Below, in pieces: positions 34,165 to 43,672 of a stretch of DNA of 64,000 nt. The position numbers and the translations under genes were made by a program. The stretch lies in assembly GCF_000960995.1 (NCBI RefSeq), contig NZ_CP009434.1:2542001-2606000 (forward strand). The letters run 5' to 3'. The notes under the pieces are model-generated. The model saw only the letters and a list, made by a program, of their open reading frames with translations, had not been told where the DNA came from and did not search any database. The stretch comes from Burkholderia glumae LMG 2196 = ATCC 33617 (GTDB lineage: Bacteria; Pseudomonadota; Gammaproteobacteria; Burkholderiales; Burkholderiaceae). How positions within the stretch are numbered: the stretch's first letter is position 1; every line of letters starts with the position of its first letter.

Positions 34165-37104
34165 TCAGGCCGGTTCGACGGCCTGCGCGTCGTGCGCACG
34201 CAGCGCGTCGCACAATGCCGCCAGCCGCGCCGCCTCGGGCACGCGCAGCGACATGCCGGTGCGCGCCAGCAGCGCGCGGAACGGCAGCAGCCACTCACGC
34301 ATCTGCTGGCCGAAATCGGGCGCGTCGCGCAGCGATTCGCCGAGGTCGAGCACCGCGCGCAGCTCGAACAGATGCGCGCCCTGCTCGCGCGCCAGCTCGC
34401 GCGCCTCGTGCAGGTGCCGCCGCGCTGCCGCCACCGCGGCCGGCGTGCCGTGGCGGCGCGCGCGTGCGATCTCGACCAGGCCGCGCGCGCGCAGCAGCTC
34501 GGCCGCGAACCCCTGGTCGCCGTACACCTCGCCGTGACGCTGCGCCTGGTCGAGCCACTCGCGCGCCGCCTCGAACCGGCCGGCCGCCGTGAGCGCCTCG
34601 GCGCAGGCCGCCACGAGCGGGGCCATCAGCCGCTTCATGCCGCGCGTCGCGAGCCGGCCAAGGCACGCTTCCAGCCGCGCGAGCCCTTCGCGCGGCTGGC
34701 CCGTGCGCATTTCGAGCAGGCCGGCCAGGCATTCGCCGTAGTCGCGCCAGCCGTCGAAACGGTTCAGCGCCGCCTGCGAGCGCAGCAGTGCGAGATGGCG
34801 CGCGGCCGCCTCGATTTCACCGCAGGCGAGCGCGAGCGGCACCACCACCACCGCGAGCAGGTGACAGAGCGAGGGCTCGGGCAGATCGGCGCGCACATGG
34901 CTCAGCGCGCGCTCGGCCAGCCGCCAGGCGAGCGCCGTCTCGCCCTGGATCCACGCGATGCGCGCCAGCGTGCCGGTGCCGACGATGCGCGGATCGACGG
35001 CCGGCCCGCCCTCGGCGCGCTCGCCGTCGCCCAGCGCGTCGAGCTGCACGAGCAGGCGTTCGAGCCGCTCGCGCGCCTGGCGGTGTTCGCCGAAACAATG
35101 CAGCGAGGCGGCCAGCGTGGTGCCGGCGCAGAGCACCTGCCAGCGCGAGCCGCTGGCGAGCGCGCGCGATTCGAAATGCGTCGCGAAGCGCAGCGAGGCG
35201 TGAATGTCGCCCGCCGCCATTGCCGCGTTCCAGAGGCCCCACAGCGCGCGCGTGGCGAACCCCTCGTCGCGGTGCGACTCGGCGCGGGCCAGCACGCGGC
35301 GCCAGAGCGAGGCCGCCTCGCCGGCCTCGCCGCCCGTGAGCAGCAGCGTCGTCGCATAGGCCGAGCACACGCGCATCTCGCAGAGCGGATCGACGGTGTG
35401 CTCGGGCAGCGCGTCGAGCGCGGCAAGCGCACGCGCCGCGCGTTCACGGCACTCGGCGACCAGCGAGGCGTCGAGCAGCTTGCCGACCAGCGAGCCCGCC
35501 AGCGACACGCCGAGCACCGGATCGCCGTCGGCCGAGAACGCCCAGTCCCAGATGCCGCGCGCGGCGTCGAGCGGCGCGGGGCCGGCCGTGCACCATCCGG
35601 CGCAGGGCGCGTGGCGGCACGCGTGGTCGCCAGCTCGCGCCTCGCAGCAGGACTCGTCGATACGGCGTTGCAGGTAGCGCAGGTGACGGCGCGCGGCGCG
35701 CTGCACCTCGCCCTCGTCGCGCAGCTTCTCCATCGCGTAGGCGCGCGTCGATTCGGTGAGCCGGTACAGCGCGATCGCATCATGAAACTCCACGGCGATC
35801 AGCGACTTCGCGCTCAGCTCGGCCAGCGCCTTGATCGCGGTGGCGATCGGCATGCCCGGCTCGGTCGCCACCGCGCACACGGCGTCGAACGTGAAGCTGC
35901 CGGCGAAGAAGGCGAGATGGCGGAACAGCGTGCGCGCGTCGTGATCGAGCAGCGCGTAGCTCCAGTCGAAGGTCGCGCGCAGCGTCTGATGGCGCGGCAG
36001 CGCGAGCCGCAGCCCGCCGCTCAGCAGGTCCAGGCGGTCGTCGAGGCGTGCCGCCACGCCGTCCACGCCGAGCGTGGCGACACGCGCGGCGGCCAGCTCG
36101 ATGGCGAGCGGCAGGCCGTCGAGCCGGCGGCAGATGTCGGCGACGAGGCGCAGGCTGGCGTCGTCGCCGGCGCAGGCCGCGGCGCCGTCAGGCGCGCTGC
36201 CCGGCGCGATCGCACGGGCACGCTGCACGAACAGCGCCACCGCCCCGTAGTCGGTCAGCGTGGCGAGGCTCGCGTCGGCGGGCGGCACCGCGAGCGGCTC
36301 GACGCGGTGCACGGCCTCGGCGCGGATCGACAGCGGCTCGCGGCTCGTCACGAGCATGCGCAGGCCGGGCACGGCAGCCGCCAGCGTCTCCACCAGCCAC
36401 GCCACCACGCCGACCACCTGCTCGGCGTTGTCGAGCACCAGCAGCGTGCCCTCGCCGAGGCCGGCCAGCAGCGGCAGCGGATCGTGCGGGCCCGGCTCGG
36501 CGCTCGGGTCCAGCGCCACCGCGAGCGTGGCGAGCACCGCCTCGCGCGAGTCGGCCGACGCCAGCTCGACGAACACCACGTGGCGCACGCGCGGCTGCGA
36601 TCGCGCGCGTGAATCCGCGTCGCGCAGACATTGCGCGACGCGCAGCGCGAGCGCCGTCTTGCCGATGCCGCCCGCGCCCACCAGCGTGACGACGGACGAC
36701 TGCGCGAGCCGCGCCAGCACGTCGTCGAGGTCGCCGTCGCGGCCGATCAGCGGCCCCGCCCCGGCAGGCAGTTCGCCCGAGGCGGGCAGCAGTGGCGCCG
36801 GCGGATTCGCCGGGCCGGCCGGCACCGCCAGCCGGTAGCCGCGCCCGGTGATGGTGCGGATCAGCTCGCGGTCGGCATGCAGCGCCTTGCGCAGCGCCGC
36901 CACGTGAACCTGCAGCCGGTTTTCCTCGACGATCTGATTCGGCCAGACGGCCTCGAGCAGCGCGTCCTTCGACACCACCGCGCCGTTCGCGCGAAACAGG
37001 ACGTCGAGGATGTCGAACGCGCGCGCGCTCAGGCGCAGCCCTTCGCCGTGCCGCCGCACCTCGCGCCGCTCGAAATCGACGTGCAACGCGCCGATTTGCA
37101 CCAT
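34165..37104 (-). CDS. Winged-helix / NB-ARC ATPase / helical-repeat regulator, paralog 2
   Basis: A 979-residue protein with the same three-part layout as the one at 21702-24572. The OmpR-type winged helix covers residues about 3-93 (ending I-T-G-R-G-Y-R-L). The NB-ARC-like ATPase has Walker A G-A-G-G-I-G-K-T (143-150), L-L-V-L-D-N-A-E-Q and L-V-T-S-R-E-P-L-S. A long Ala/Leu/Arg helical-repeat half follows, with a Cys/His cluster (C-C-E-A-R-A-G-D-H-A-C-R-H-A-P-C) near residue 480 not seen in paralog 1. The start at 37104 begins directly with the winged helix. It lies upstream of, and in the same direction as, the putative target genes, so it is the best candidate activator of them. Confidence 0.88.
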   Translation of the reverse strand: MVQIGALHVDFERREVRRHGEGLRLSARAFDILDVLFRANGAVVSKDALLEAVWPNQIVEENRLQVHVAALRKALHADRELIRTITGRGYRLAVPAGPANPPAPLLPASGELPAGAGPLIGRDGDLDDVLARLAQSSVVTLVGAGGIGKTALALRVAQCLRDADSRARSQPRVRHVVFVELASADSREAVLATLAVALDPSAEPGPHDPLPLLAGLGEGTLLVLDNAEQVVGVVAWLVETLAAAVPGLRMLVTSREPLSIRAEAVHRVEPLAVPPADASLATLTDYGAVALFVQRARAIAPGSAPDGAAACAGDDASLRLVADICRRLDGLPLAIELAAARVATLGVDGVAARLDDRLDLLSGGLRLALPRHQTLRATFDWSYALLDHDARTLFRHLAFFAGSFTFDAVCAVATEPGMPIATAIKALAELSAKSLIAVEFHDAIALYRLTESTRAYAMEKLRDEGEVQRAARRHLRYLQRRIDESCCEARAGDHACRHAPCAGWCTAGPAPLDAARGIWDWAFSADGDPVLGVSLAGSLVGKLLDASLVAECRERAARALAALDALPEHTVDPLCEMRVCSAYATTLLLTGGEAGEAASLWRRVLARAESHRDEGFATRALWGLWNAAMAAGDIHASLRFATHFESRALASGSRWQVLCAGTTLAASLHCFGEHRQARERLERLLVQLDALGDGERAEGGPAVDPRIVGTGTLARIAWIQGETALAWRLAERALSHVRADLPEPSLCHLLAVVVVPLALACGEIEAAARHLALLRSQAALNRFDGWRDYGECLAGLLEMRTGQPREGLARLEACLGRLATRGMKRLMAPLVAACAEALTAAGRFEAAREWLDQAQRHGEVYGDQGFAAELLRARGLVEIARARRHGTPAAVAAARRHLHEARELAREQGAHLFELRAVLDLGESLRDAPDFGQQMREWLLPFRALLARTGMSLRVPEAARLAALCDALRAHDAQAVEPA

Positions 37105-37718
37105 GACCGTCTCCAAATGGCGCCTGACCGCGGCGCGGGATGGACGCGCCCCGGGCGTGGCACACACGGGGGGCGATGGAGGAAGTGCGCGGATGGTAAG
37201 CGAGCCGCCGGATCGCGTCTTGAAGAAAAATCCGCTCGGCGCGCCGCTGACACGCCGCCTCAACGGGCTGCGGCGCGGCTTTTGAACAAAAGGCCAGTGC
37301 GCCGTCGCGTGCGCGAGGCGGCGGCTTCGGCGCGCACGGCGGATCGATGACATGTCGCTGACAGACACGGCAGCGACCCGGCCCGGCGCGATCTCGCGAG
37401 ACGCGGCGCATCCGGTCCTTCGGACTTGAATCCCCGGCGATGAGGGGGACGCCTTTCGGCCGATGACACGCCGATTCGGGAATCGCCGGTTTTCCGCATT
37501 TTGCATGGCGCAAAATCCCGGTCTTTCATCCAGCTTGTGGCCGTGTTTTCGCGATGGTATAACCCGAACGCACCCTGGCGGCCGCGTGCCGACGGCCGCC
37601 GCGCGCCGGCCTCGCGCCATCGCCATGCCAGCCGGCACCCGTCACGCCCGCGCCGCCGCGGCGGCGCCCACGTCTGGCGCCGCCCCGCGCGCGCCTTTTC
37701 TGCGGAGGAAACCGCCCG
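37105..37718. other. Divergent promoter region, regulator 2 / AraC gene
   Basis: No gene is seen in these 614 bases between divergent genes. A good plus-strand promoter candidate lies at 37535-37563. The promoter of the minus-strand regulator was not pinned down. Confidence 0.45.
37535..37563 (+). promoter_or_regulatory. Candidate sigma-70 promoter for AraC gene
   Basis: TTGTGG (37535-37540) and TATAAC (37558-37563) are separated by 17 bp. The -10 box matches consensus at five of six positions. Transcription would begin near 37570, giving a leader of about 150 bases before the AraC-family start. Confidence 0.5.
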
Positions 37719-38636
37719 ATGTCGCCTGTTGCCGATACCGTCAGCGCCGCCGCTGCGCCGGCCCCGAGGGATACGCTCGGCTGCCTGTCGAGCAAGCTGC
37801 GCAAGAATCTGCAGTTCCAGAGCGGCGATTTCATGTTCCATCGCAAATGCATGGACACGCCGCAGCTCGAGCGCGTGACGATGCCGGCCAGCGACCGCGG
37901 GTTCCTGGTCGGCATTTCGCTACGCGCGGGGCACCATCGCAGGAACTTCCGCGGCCCGCGCGCGGAGGATTGCCACTTCGATCGGCATTCGATTTATATT
38001 CGCGATTTTTCAGAGAATTACGTCGCCGATCTTTACGGCAATTTCGATTTCCTGCTGCTCGAATTATCGTCGCGGTTTCTGGTTCGGCTCAGCGACGAGC
38101 ACCAGGCCCCCGCGATCGACGGCCTGCTCTGCGCGGCCGCGGTGGCCGACCCGGTGCTCGGCCACCTGGGCGCCGCGATCGCGGCCGGCATCGAGACGCC
38201 GGGCGAACTCGGCGCGCGCTTCGTCGAGCAGGTCGGGCTGGCGATCGGCCTGCATCTCGCGCAGCGCTATGGCAGCCTGCCGCCGCGCGAGGCGCGCCTG
38301 AAGGGCCGGCTCAGCGCCGCGCAAGAGGCGCGCGCCAAGGAGCTGCTGATGCTGCGCGACCACCCCCGCTCGTCGCTGGCCGACATCGCGCGCGAATGCA
38401 AGCTGTCGCGCAGCTACTTCATCCGCGCGTTCGCCCGTACCACCGGCCGCACGCCGCATCAGTGGCTGCTGGAACAGCGCACCGCGCAGGCGCGCGGCAT
38501 GATCGAGAGCACGCGCCTGCCGCTCGCCGACATCGCGATCGCCTGCGGCTTCTCGGACCAGAGCCACCTGAGCCGCGTGTTCGCGAAGGCGCTCGGCGTG
38601 ACGCCGGGCGCATGGCGGCGCGGCGGGGGGCACTGA
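37719..38636 (+). CDS. AraC-family transcriptional regulator
   Basis: A 305-residue regulator with an N-terminal ligand-binding-like region (residues about 40-190) and a C-terminal AraC HTH pair (about 205-300). The HTH pair includes S-L-A-D-I-A-R-E-C-K-L-S-R-S-Y-F-I-R-A-F and G-F-S-D-Q-S-H-L-S-R-V-F. GGAGG stands nine bases before the ATG at 37719. It is divergent from the large regulator. No obvious target operon lies immediately downstream; the next genes are on the other strand. Its inducer is unknown. Confidence 0.85.
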   Translation: MSPVADTVSAAAAPAPRDTLGCLSSKLRKNLQFQSGDFMFHRKCMDTPQLERVTMPASDRGFLVGISLRAGHHRRNFRGPRAEDCHFDRHSIYIRDFSENYVADLYGNFDFLLLELSSRFLVRLSDEHQAPAIDGLLCAAAVADPVLGHLGAAIAAGIETPGELGARFVEQVGLAIGLHLAQRYGSLPPREARLKGRLSAAQEARAKELLMLRDHPRSSLADIARECKLSRSYFIRAFARTTGRTPHQWLLEQRTAQARGMIESTRLPLADIAIACGFSDQSHLSRVFAKALGVTPGAWRRGGGH

Positions 38637-38789
38637 CGCGGCGGGCAGTCCGCCGAAGCCGGCACCGCGGCCGGGCGCGCCGCGCCCCCCGAACGGGCCA
38701 GCGGGCCGCGCGGGTGCGGCAGCAGGCGTGGCGGTAGCGGGGCAGCCCCGGATACGCCGTGCCGCGGCGGCGGGGCAGCGCCGTCGGGC

Positions 38790-39086
38790 TCAGCCCGCGG
38801 GCGGCTGCGGTGCGTCCGCGGGAAGGTCGTCGTCCTCGGCCGGATGCGCGTCGAGCCACGCGACGATCTGCTGGGACGCCTGCAGCGGCGTGACCGTCTC
38901 ACCGGTTGCGAGTACATCGAACTTGTCCGGGTCCATGCCGTCGGGGTTGTCGAGCTGCGCGATCGAGATCGTCCAGCGCCAGTCGATCTGATCGGCGATC
39001 GGCGAGGCGATGCCCTCGATGCAACAGCGGCAACCGTCGATCTCGGCGACGAAGCCCGTATGGGTCGGATCATAACTCGCAAACAC
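38790..39086 (-). CDS. Small uncharacterised acidic protein (GTG start)
   Basis: A 98-residue acidic protein beginning with GTG at 39086, preceded six bases upstream by GGAGGAG. It contains two adjacent cysteines (C-R-C-C) near residue 21 and a Trp-containing beta-like centre (W-R-W-T-I-S-I-A-Q-L-D). It ends with an Asp/Pro-rich tail. No signal peptide or recognised family. Its ribosome site and composition support a real gene. Confidence 0.65.
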   Translation of the reverse strand: MFASYDPTHTGFVAEIDGCRCCIEGIASPIADQIDWRWTISIAQLDNPDGMDPDKFDVLATGETVTPLQASQQIVAWLDAHPAEDDDLPADAPQPPAG

Positions 39087-39230
39087 GGCGGCTCCTCCGG
39101 TGGCTGGCTCCGCGACGGCGGACCAAGCGGCGAGTATCGCACGGCGCCATCGCGACCGGCGAGATGCGCGCGCCTGCGCGCCGGCACGGCATCCGCGTGA
39201 CCGGCGCCCGGCAGGGCCGCGGCGCGCGCC

Positions 39231-40616
39231 TCAGCGGGTAGCGCGCGGCTTGCCGGCCCCCTTGCCGCGCGGCTTGCGCACACTGAACGGACTGCCATCG
39301 GTGACGTTCCCGGCCGCGCCCGCACGCGGCGCCGCCTTGCGCTTGCCCGGCGCGCCCGGCGCACGCGGTTTGGCGCCGGCCGGCGGCACACCGCCCGGCC
39401 TGGCTTGCGGCGTCTTCGGCTGCTTGGGCTTTTTCGGCTTCTTGATGAGCTCGCCGGCGGCGCTGGTTTGCGGCACGCGGTGCTCGGCTTCGAAACCCGG
39501 CTCCTCCTCGCGCCGCAGCGTTTGCCGGATCAGCGCCTCGATCGCGGCCAGTTGCGGCGCCTCGTCGGCACATACCAGCGACACCGCCACGCCGCTCGCG
39601 CCGGCGCGGCCGGTGCGGCCGATCCGATGCACGTAGTCCTGCGCCACGATCGGCAGATCGACGTTGATCACCAGCGGCAGATCGTCGATATCGAGGCCGC
39701 GCGCCGCCACGTCGGTGGCGACCAGCATCCGCACCTCGCCGCGCTTGAAGCGCTCCAGCGCGCGCAGGCGCGCGGGCTGCGGCTTGTCGCCATGGATCGT
39801 ATCGACCGCGTGGCCCGCCGCCTCCAGCCGGGCCGCCAGATAATCGACGCCGGCACGGGTCCTGGCGAACACCAGCGCGTGCTGCCAGCCGTGCTCGGCC
39901 AGCAGGTGCATGAAAAGCTCGGGCTTGTTGCGTTTGTCCACCGTCACCACCCACTGCCGAACCCGGCTGGCCGTGGCATTGGGCGCGCTGACGCTGATCT
40001 GGACGGGCTCGTGCAGGCGCTTCGCGGCCATCGCGCGAATCTCGTCGGGGAACGTGGCGGAGAACAGCAGCGTCTGGCGCCGGGTGGGCAGGGCGGCGAA
40101 CACGGCATCGAGTTCGCGGGCGAAGCCGAGGTCCAGCATGCGGTCGGCTTCGTCCAGCACCAGGGTGCGCACCTGGTCGAACTGCACCGCGTTCTGCCGG
40201 TTCAGATCGAGCAGCCGGCCCGGCGTGGCGACCAGCACGTCCACGCCCTTGCGCAGCTTCATCATCTGCGGGTTGATGCTGACCCCGCCATAGGCGGCCA
40301 GCATGCGCAACTCGAGGCCGCAGCCGTAGTCGGCGAAGCTTTGCAGCACCTGTTCGGCCAGTTCGCGGGTGGGCACCAGCACCAGCACGCGGGCACGATT
40401 GCTGGACACCGCGGGGCCCTGCTGCACCAGCCGCTGCAGCAGCGGCAGCGCGAAGCCGGCGGTCTTGCCGGTGCCGGTCTGCGCCGCGGCCAGCACGTCC
40501 TTGCCGCCGAGCACGGCCGGAATTGCCCTGGCCTGCACCGGCGTGGGCTCCGCGTAATTGAGTTCGCGCAGGTTACGCAGCAACGGTTCGATCAGGCCAA
40601 GCGAGGCAAAGGACAT
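39231..40616 (-). CDS. DEAD-box RNA helicase (RhlE-like)
   Basis: A 461-residue ATP-dependent RNA helicase with all core motifs: Q motif (Y-A-E-P-T-P-V-Q, residues 21-28), Walker A A-Q-T-G-T-G-K-T (45-52), P-T-R-E-L-A, T-P-G-R, D-E-A-D (155-158), S-A-T, and the C-terminal H-R-I-G-R-T-G-R. After the RecA lobes come ~80 residues of Lys/Pro/Ala/Gly-rich basic sequence, typical of RhlE-type RNA-binding tails. Probable role in ribosome assembly or mRNA turnover, often at low temperature. The start at 40616 is the conserved M-S-F-A-S-L-G-L. Confidence 0.92.
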   Translation of the reverse strand: MSFASLGLIEPLLRNLRELNYAEPTPVQARAIPAVLGGKDVLAAAQTGTGKTAGFALPLLQRLVQQGPAVSSNRARVLVLVPTRELAEQVLQSFADYGCGLELRMLAAYGGVSINPQMMKLRKGVDVLVATPGRLLDLNRQNAVQFDQVRTLVLDEADRMLDLGFARELDAVFAALPTRRQTLLFSATFPDEIRAMAAKRLHEPVQISVSAPNATASRVRQWVVTVDKRNKPELFMHLLAEHGWQHALVFARTRAGVDYLAARLEAAGHAVDTIHGDKPQPARLRALERFKRGEVRMLVATDVAARGLDIDDLPLVINVDLPIVAQDYVHRIGRTGRAGASGVAVSLVCADEAPQLAAIEALIRQTLRREEEPGFEAEHRVPQTSAAGELIKKPKKPKQPKTPQARPGGVPPAGAKPRAPGAPGKRKAAPRAGAAGNVTDGSPFSVRKPRGKGAGKPRATR

Positions 40617-40711
40617 GGACGTGTTCCGGACTAAAACCGCGATTCTAACGGTTGCCGCGCCTCGGCCCGCGGCCGGCGCGGCTCGCCCGACGGCGATCCG
40701 GCCGGCATCGG

Positions 40712-41401
40712 TCAGCGCGCGGCGAGCGCCGGGTGCTGCATCAGCGCGGCGGCGGCCGGCGCCGACGAGGCCGGATTCTGCCCGGTGACCAGCAGGCCGT
40801 CGGTGACGACGTGCGGCGCCCAGTCGTCGGTCTTCGAATACAGGCCGCCCTTGGCCTTCAGCTCGTCCTCGACGAGGAACGGCACGACCTGGGTCAGCCC
40901 CACCGCGGCCTCCTCGGCATTGCTGAAGCCGGTGACCTGCTTGCCCTGGACCAGCGGCAAGCCGGCCGGCGTGCGGACGTGGCGCAGCACGCCGGGCGCA
41001 TGGCAGACCAGTGCCAGGGGCTTGCCGGCCGCGATGAACGCCTCGATCAGCGCGATCGAGGCGCGATCCTCGGCGAGATCCCACAGCGGGCCATGGCCGC
41101 CGGGGTAGAACACCGTGTCGAAGTCGGCCTGCGAGACGCTGTCGAGCCGCACCGTGGCGGCCAGCTGCGCGCTGGCCTGCGGATCCTGCTCGAAGCGGCG
41201 CGTCATGTCGGTCTGGCTGGCCGGCTCGCTGCTCTTGGGGTCGAGCGGCGGCTGGCCGCCCTTCGGCGAAGCCAGCACGATTTCCGCGCCGGCGTCCTTG
41301 AACGCATAGAAGGGGGCGGCCAGCTCCTCGAGCCAGAAGCCGGTCTTGCGGCCGGTGTTGCCGAGTTCGTCGTGCGAGGTCAGGACCATCAGGACTTTCA
41401 T
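40712..41401 (-). CDS. DJ-1/PfpI family protein (type 1 glutamine amidotransferase-like)
   Basis: A 229-residue protein of the DJ-1/ThiJ/PfpI superfamily. The nucleophile elbow A-L-V-C-H-A-P-G gives Cys133 and His134, and E-E-L at residue 25-26 supplies the partner Glu. The N-terminus (V-L-T-S-H-D-E-L-G-N-T-G-R-K-T-G-F-W-L-E-E) is typical of the HSP31-like/catalase-related class. Members act as glyoxalase III or deglycase-type enzymes or as chaperones. It lies 95 bases upstream of the helicase gene on the same strand. Confidence 0.87.
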   Translation of the reverse strand: MKVLMVLTSHDELGNTGRKTGFWLEELAAPFYAFKDAGAEIVLASPKGGQPPLDPKSSEPASQTDMTRRFEQDPQASAQLAATVRLDSVSQADFDTVFYPGGHGPLWDLAEDRASIALIEAFIAAGKPLALVCHAPGVLRHVRTPAGLPLVQGKQVTGFSNAEEAAVGLTQVVPFLVEDELKAKGGLYSKTDDWAPHVVTDGLLVTGQNPASSAPAAAALMQHPALAAR

Positions 41402-42423
41402 GTCGTTGCTCCGTGGGGTTGAGAGGGGAAGTCGGTCGAGCCGCGAACCGGCCGAGCGTGGCCAAACCGGCACACCGCAAACCAGGCTGGCGGGCTGACG
41501 ATGGCCGCGGTGCGGCGGCTCAGGATGGCGCGCACGACGTGCGACAAGTCCGCCACCCCGGCGCCCGGCTCGACCGCCAGGCATTGCCGCGGCAGACCTG
41601 GGGCGGCTGCGTTTCGCGCCGGACCCGCCGCTAGCCCGTCAGCCCTTGCGCCATGGGCAGGCCCGACACGGACAGCGTGCGGCCGGGCTCGGCCAGGGAG
41701 TCGTCGAACTGGCATTGCGGCAAGGTCATGCCGAACGCATCCTTCGAACCGACGCCGCGCGGGCGCGCCCGCTTCGGCACGCCGCCCGGCGGCGGCAGCT
41801 CGTTCGAGCCGACGCCGGCACCGCCCTTGGCGCCGATCCGCCGCCGACCGACGGCAATGCGGTTCTCGCATACGCCGCTCGATCGAGATGGGTTCGCGGC
41901 CACCATGGGCGGACGATACGCAGGAATAGACCCGTCGTCCAGCGAGCCTCGATTGTCACGTTGCGCACCGGCCGGCCGCTTCACTCGCGCGCCTGGGCGC
42001 GCCGCGCCGGCGCAGCCGTGTTGCGCCGGCGCCGCATCGCGACCGAGGTATTTCGTCACGCGCCTCTCTCGAAGCATTTCGAGAACGAGCGCCGCCGATC
42101 GGGCGCGGGTGCCCGCCGGGCGGTGCGCGCGCCGATCGCGGCGGCGCACACGATCCCATCCCGGGACTTCGCCTGAAACAATCTATTCGCATCGTTCCAG
42201 TTAACTGGCACCACGCCGGCTCCTACCATGCGCGCATGGAGGCGGGCCAGACGGTCCGCGTCGGCGCGACACCGCGGTTCATCCGCCGCCCGCGCGCCGG
42301 CCGGACCCGGCAGCGGCATCACCCGGCCGCATCGCCGGCGTCGTCTCCATACTCGCACGCGTTACCGGGCGGCCTCGCCTCCCGGCCACACGCCACAACG
42401 ACCCACCAAGCTCGGATCAGAAG
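41402..42423. other. Gene-free kilobase before the porin gene
   Basis: No convincing gene is present in about 1 kb. Two 15-base near-copies (TTCGAACCGACGCCG at 41743, TTCGAGCCGACGCCG at 41803) lie 60 bases apart. A minus-strand frame ending near 41631 reads like a short protein tail (F-G-M-T-L-P-Q-C-Q-F-D-D) but has no supported beginning. The palindrome at 42197-42208 is annotated separately. Confidence 0.4.
42197..42208. promoter_or_regulatory. Perfect palindrome CCAGTTAACTGG upstream of porin
   Basis: A 12-bp perfect palindrome in a locally AT-richer stretch, 215 bases before the porin start. It could be an operator for a dimeric regulator. Which regulator is not indicated by the neighbours. 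Confidence 0.35.
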
Positions 42424-43617
42424 ATGAAAAAACATTTCGCCGCGGCCTCGCTGCTGCTTCCACTCGCCACCGCCGCCTGGGCACAAAGTTCGGTCACGCT
42501 TTACGGCATCGTCGATGCCGGCCTCACCTACCGCAGCAATGAACGCACCGGCACCGGGCCGGCTGCGGTCGGCCATTCGAATCTCGCGCTCGCGGGCGGC
42601 GCGCTGTCGGGCAGCCGCTGGGGCATCCGCGGCACCGAAATGCTCGGCGGCGGCTGGCGCGCGATCTTCACGCTCGAGAACGGCTTCGAACTCGCCAACG
42701 GCACCTCGCAGCAAGGCAACCGCCTGTTCGGCCGGCAGGCCTACGTCGGGCTCGGCCACGCGCGCTACGGGACGCTGACGCTGGGCCGCCAGTACACCTC
42801 GCTCGACGATTTCGTGAGCGGCGTGTCGCCCGCGGGGCTCCTGGGCGGCTACGCGGCGCACCCGGGGGACATCGACGATCTCGATCAGACCGTGCGCGTC
42901 GACAATGCGGTCAAGTACACCAGCGTCAACTACGACGGCCTCTCGTTCGGCGCCATGTACGGCTTCGGCAACCAGGCGGGCAGCATGAAGCGGCGCAGCA
43001 CCTGGAGCGTGGCCGCGGCCTACGCGAACGGGCCGCTCAAGCTCGGCGCCGGCTTCGAGCGCGCCGACAACGGCCGTGGCGGCCCGTTCGCCCCGGGCGG
43101 CGCCGGCTGGGACAGCAGCGACGACGGCACCTTCGGCTCGTCGATCAGCGAGGGCTTCGCGAGCGCGCAGACGCAGCAGATCGCCGCCGCCGGCGCGACC
43201 TGGGACTTCGGCCCGGTGCTGGTGGGCGCCAACTACAGCAACGTGCAATACCGCGCGGGCGGCAATTCGCTATACCACGGCCACGCCACGTTCAATATCG
43301 CGGGCCTCTTCACGCAGTGGAAGGTGGAGGCCAACACGCGCCTGTTCGCGGGCTACAGCTACACGCGGCGCGGCAACCTGGACGGCCTCGATGAAAGCGC
43401 GACGTACCACAACGCCACGCTCGGCGCGCTTTACGACCTCTCGAAGCGCACCACGGTCTATCTGCTCGGTGCCTACCAGCACGCCTCGGGCATGACGCTC
43501 GACGTGTTCGGCCGGCCCACCGCCGCCACCGCGTCGGCCTCCGACAAGGCGAACGGCCATTCGGCGGCCACCCGCTCGCAGACCCTCGTCAGCATCGGCC
43601 TGCGCCAGCGCTTCTGA
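42424..43617 (+). CDS. OmpC-like general porin
   Basis: A 397-residue Gram-negative porin. Signal peptide (residues 1-20, cut after A-W-A) precedes the typical beta-proteobacterial mature start Q-S-S-V-T-L-Y-G-I-V-D-A-G. The barrel has G-S-R-W-G-I-R-G-T-E and a loop-3 region, and ends L-R-Q-R-F with the C-terminal Phe needed for BAM recognition. It forms a trimeric diffusion channel in the outer membrane. It is a single gene, convergent with the DUF1479 gene. Solute preference is not readable. Confidence 0.93.
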   Translation: MKKHFAAASLLLPLATAAWAQSSVTLYGIVDAGLTYRSNERTGTGPAAVGHSNLALAGGALSGSRWGIRGTEMLGGGWRAIFTLENGFELANGTSQQGNRLFGRQAYVGLGHARYGTLTLGRQYTSLDDFVSGVSPAGLLGGYAAHPGDIDDLDQTVRVDNAVKYTSVNYDGLSFGAMYGFGNQAGSMKRRSTWSVAAAYANGPLKLGAGFERADNGRGGPFAPGGAGWDSSDDGTFGSSISEGFASAQTQQIAAAGATWDFGPVLVGANYSNVQYRAGGNSLYHGHATFNIAGLFTQWKVEANTRLFAGYSYTRRGNLDGLDESATYHNATLGALYDLSKRTTVYLLGAYQHASGMTLDVFGRPTAATASASDKANGHSAATRSQTLVSIGLRQRF

Positions 43618-43672
43618 CGAACGCGGGCCGCGCCGGCCGCCCGAGGCCGGCGCGTGCCCGGCCGGCGCGCGT

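Noticed and set aside
41653..42204. A 183-codon frame containing two S-F-E-P-T-P segments
   Set aside because: The similarity reflects two short near-identical nucleotide words 60 bases apart; no start site, domain or codon pattern supports a protein.
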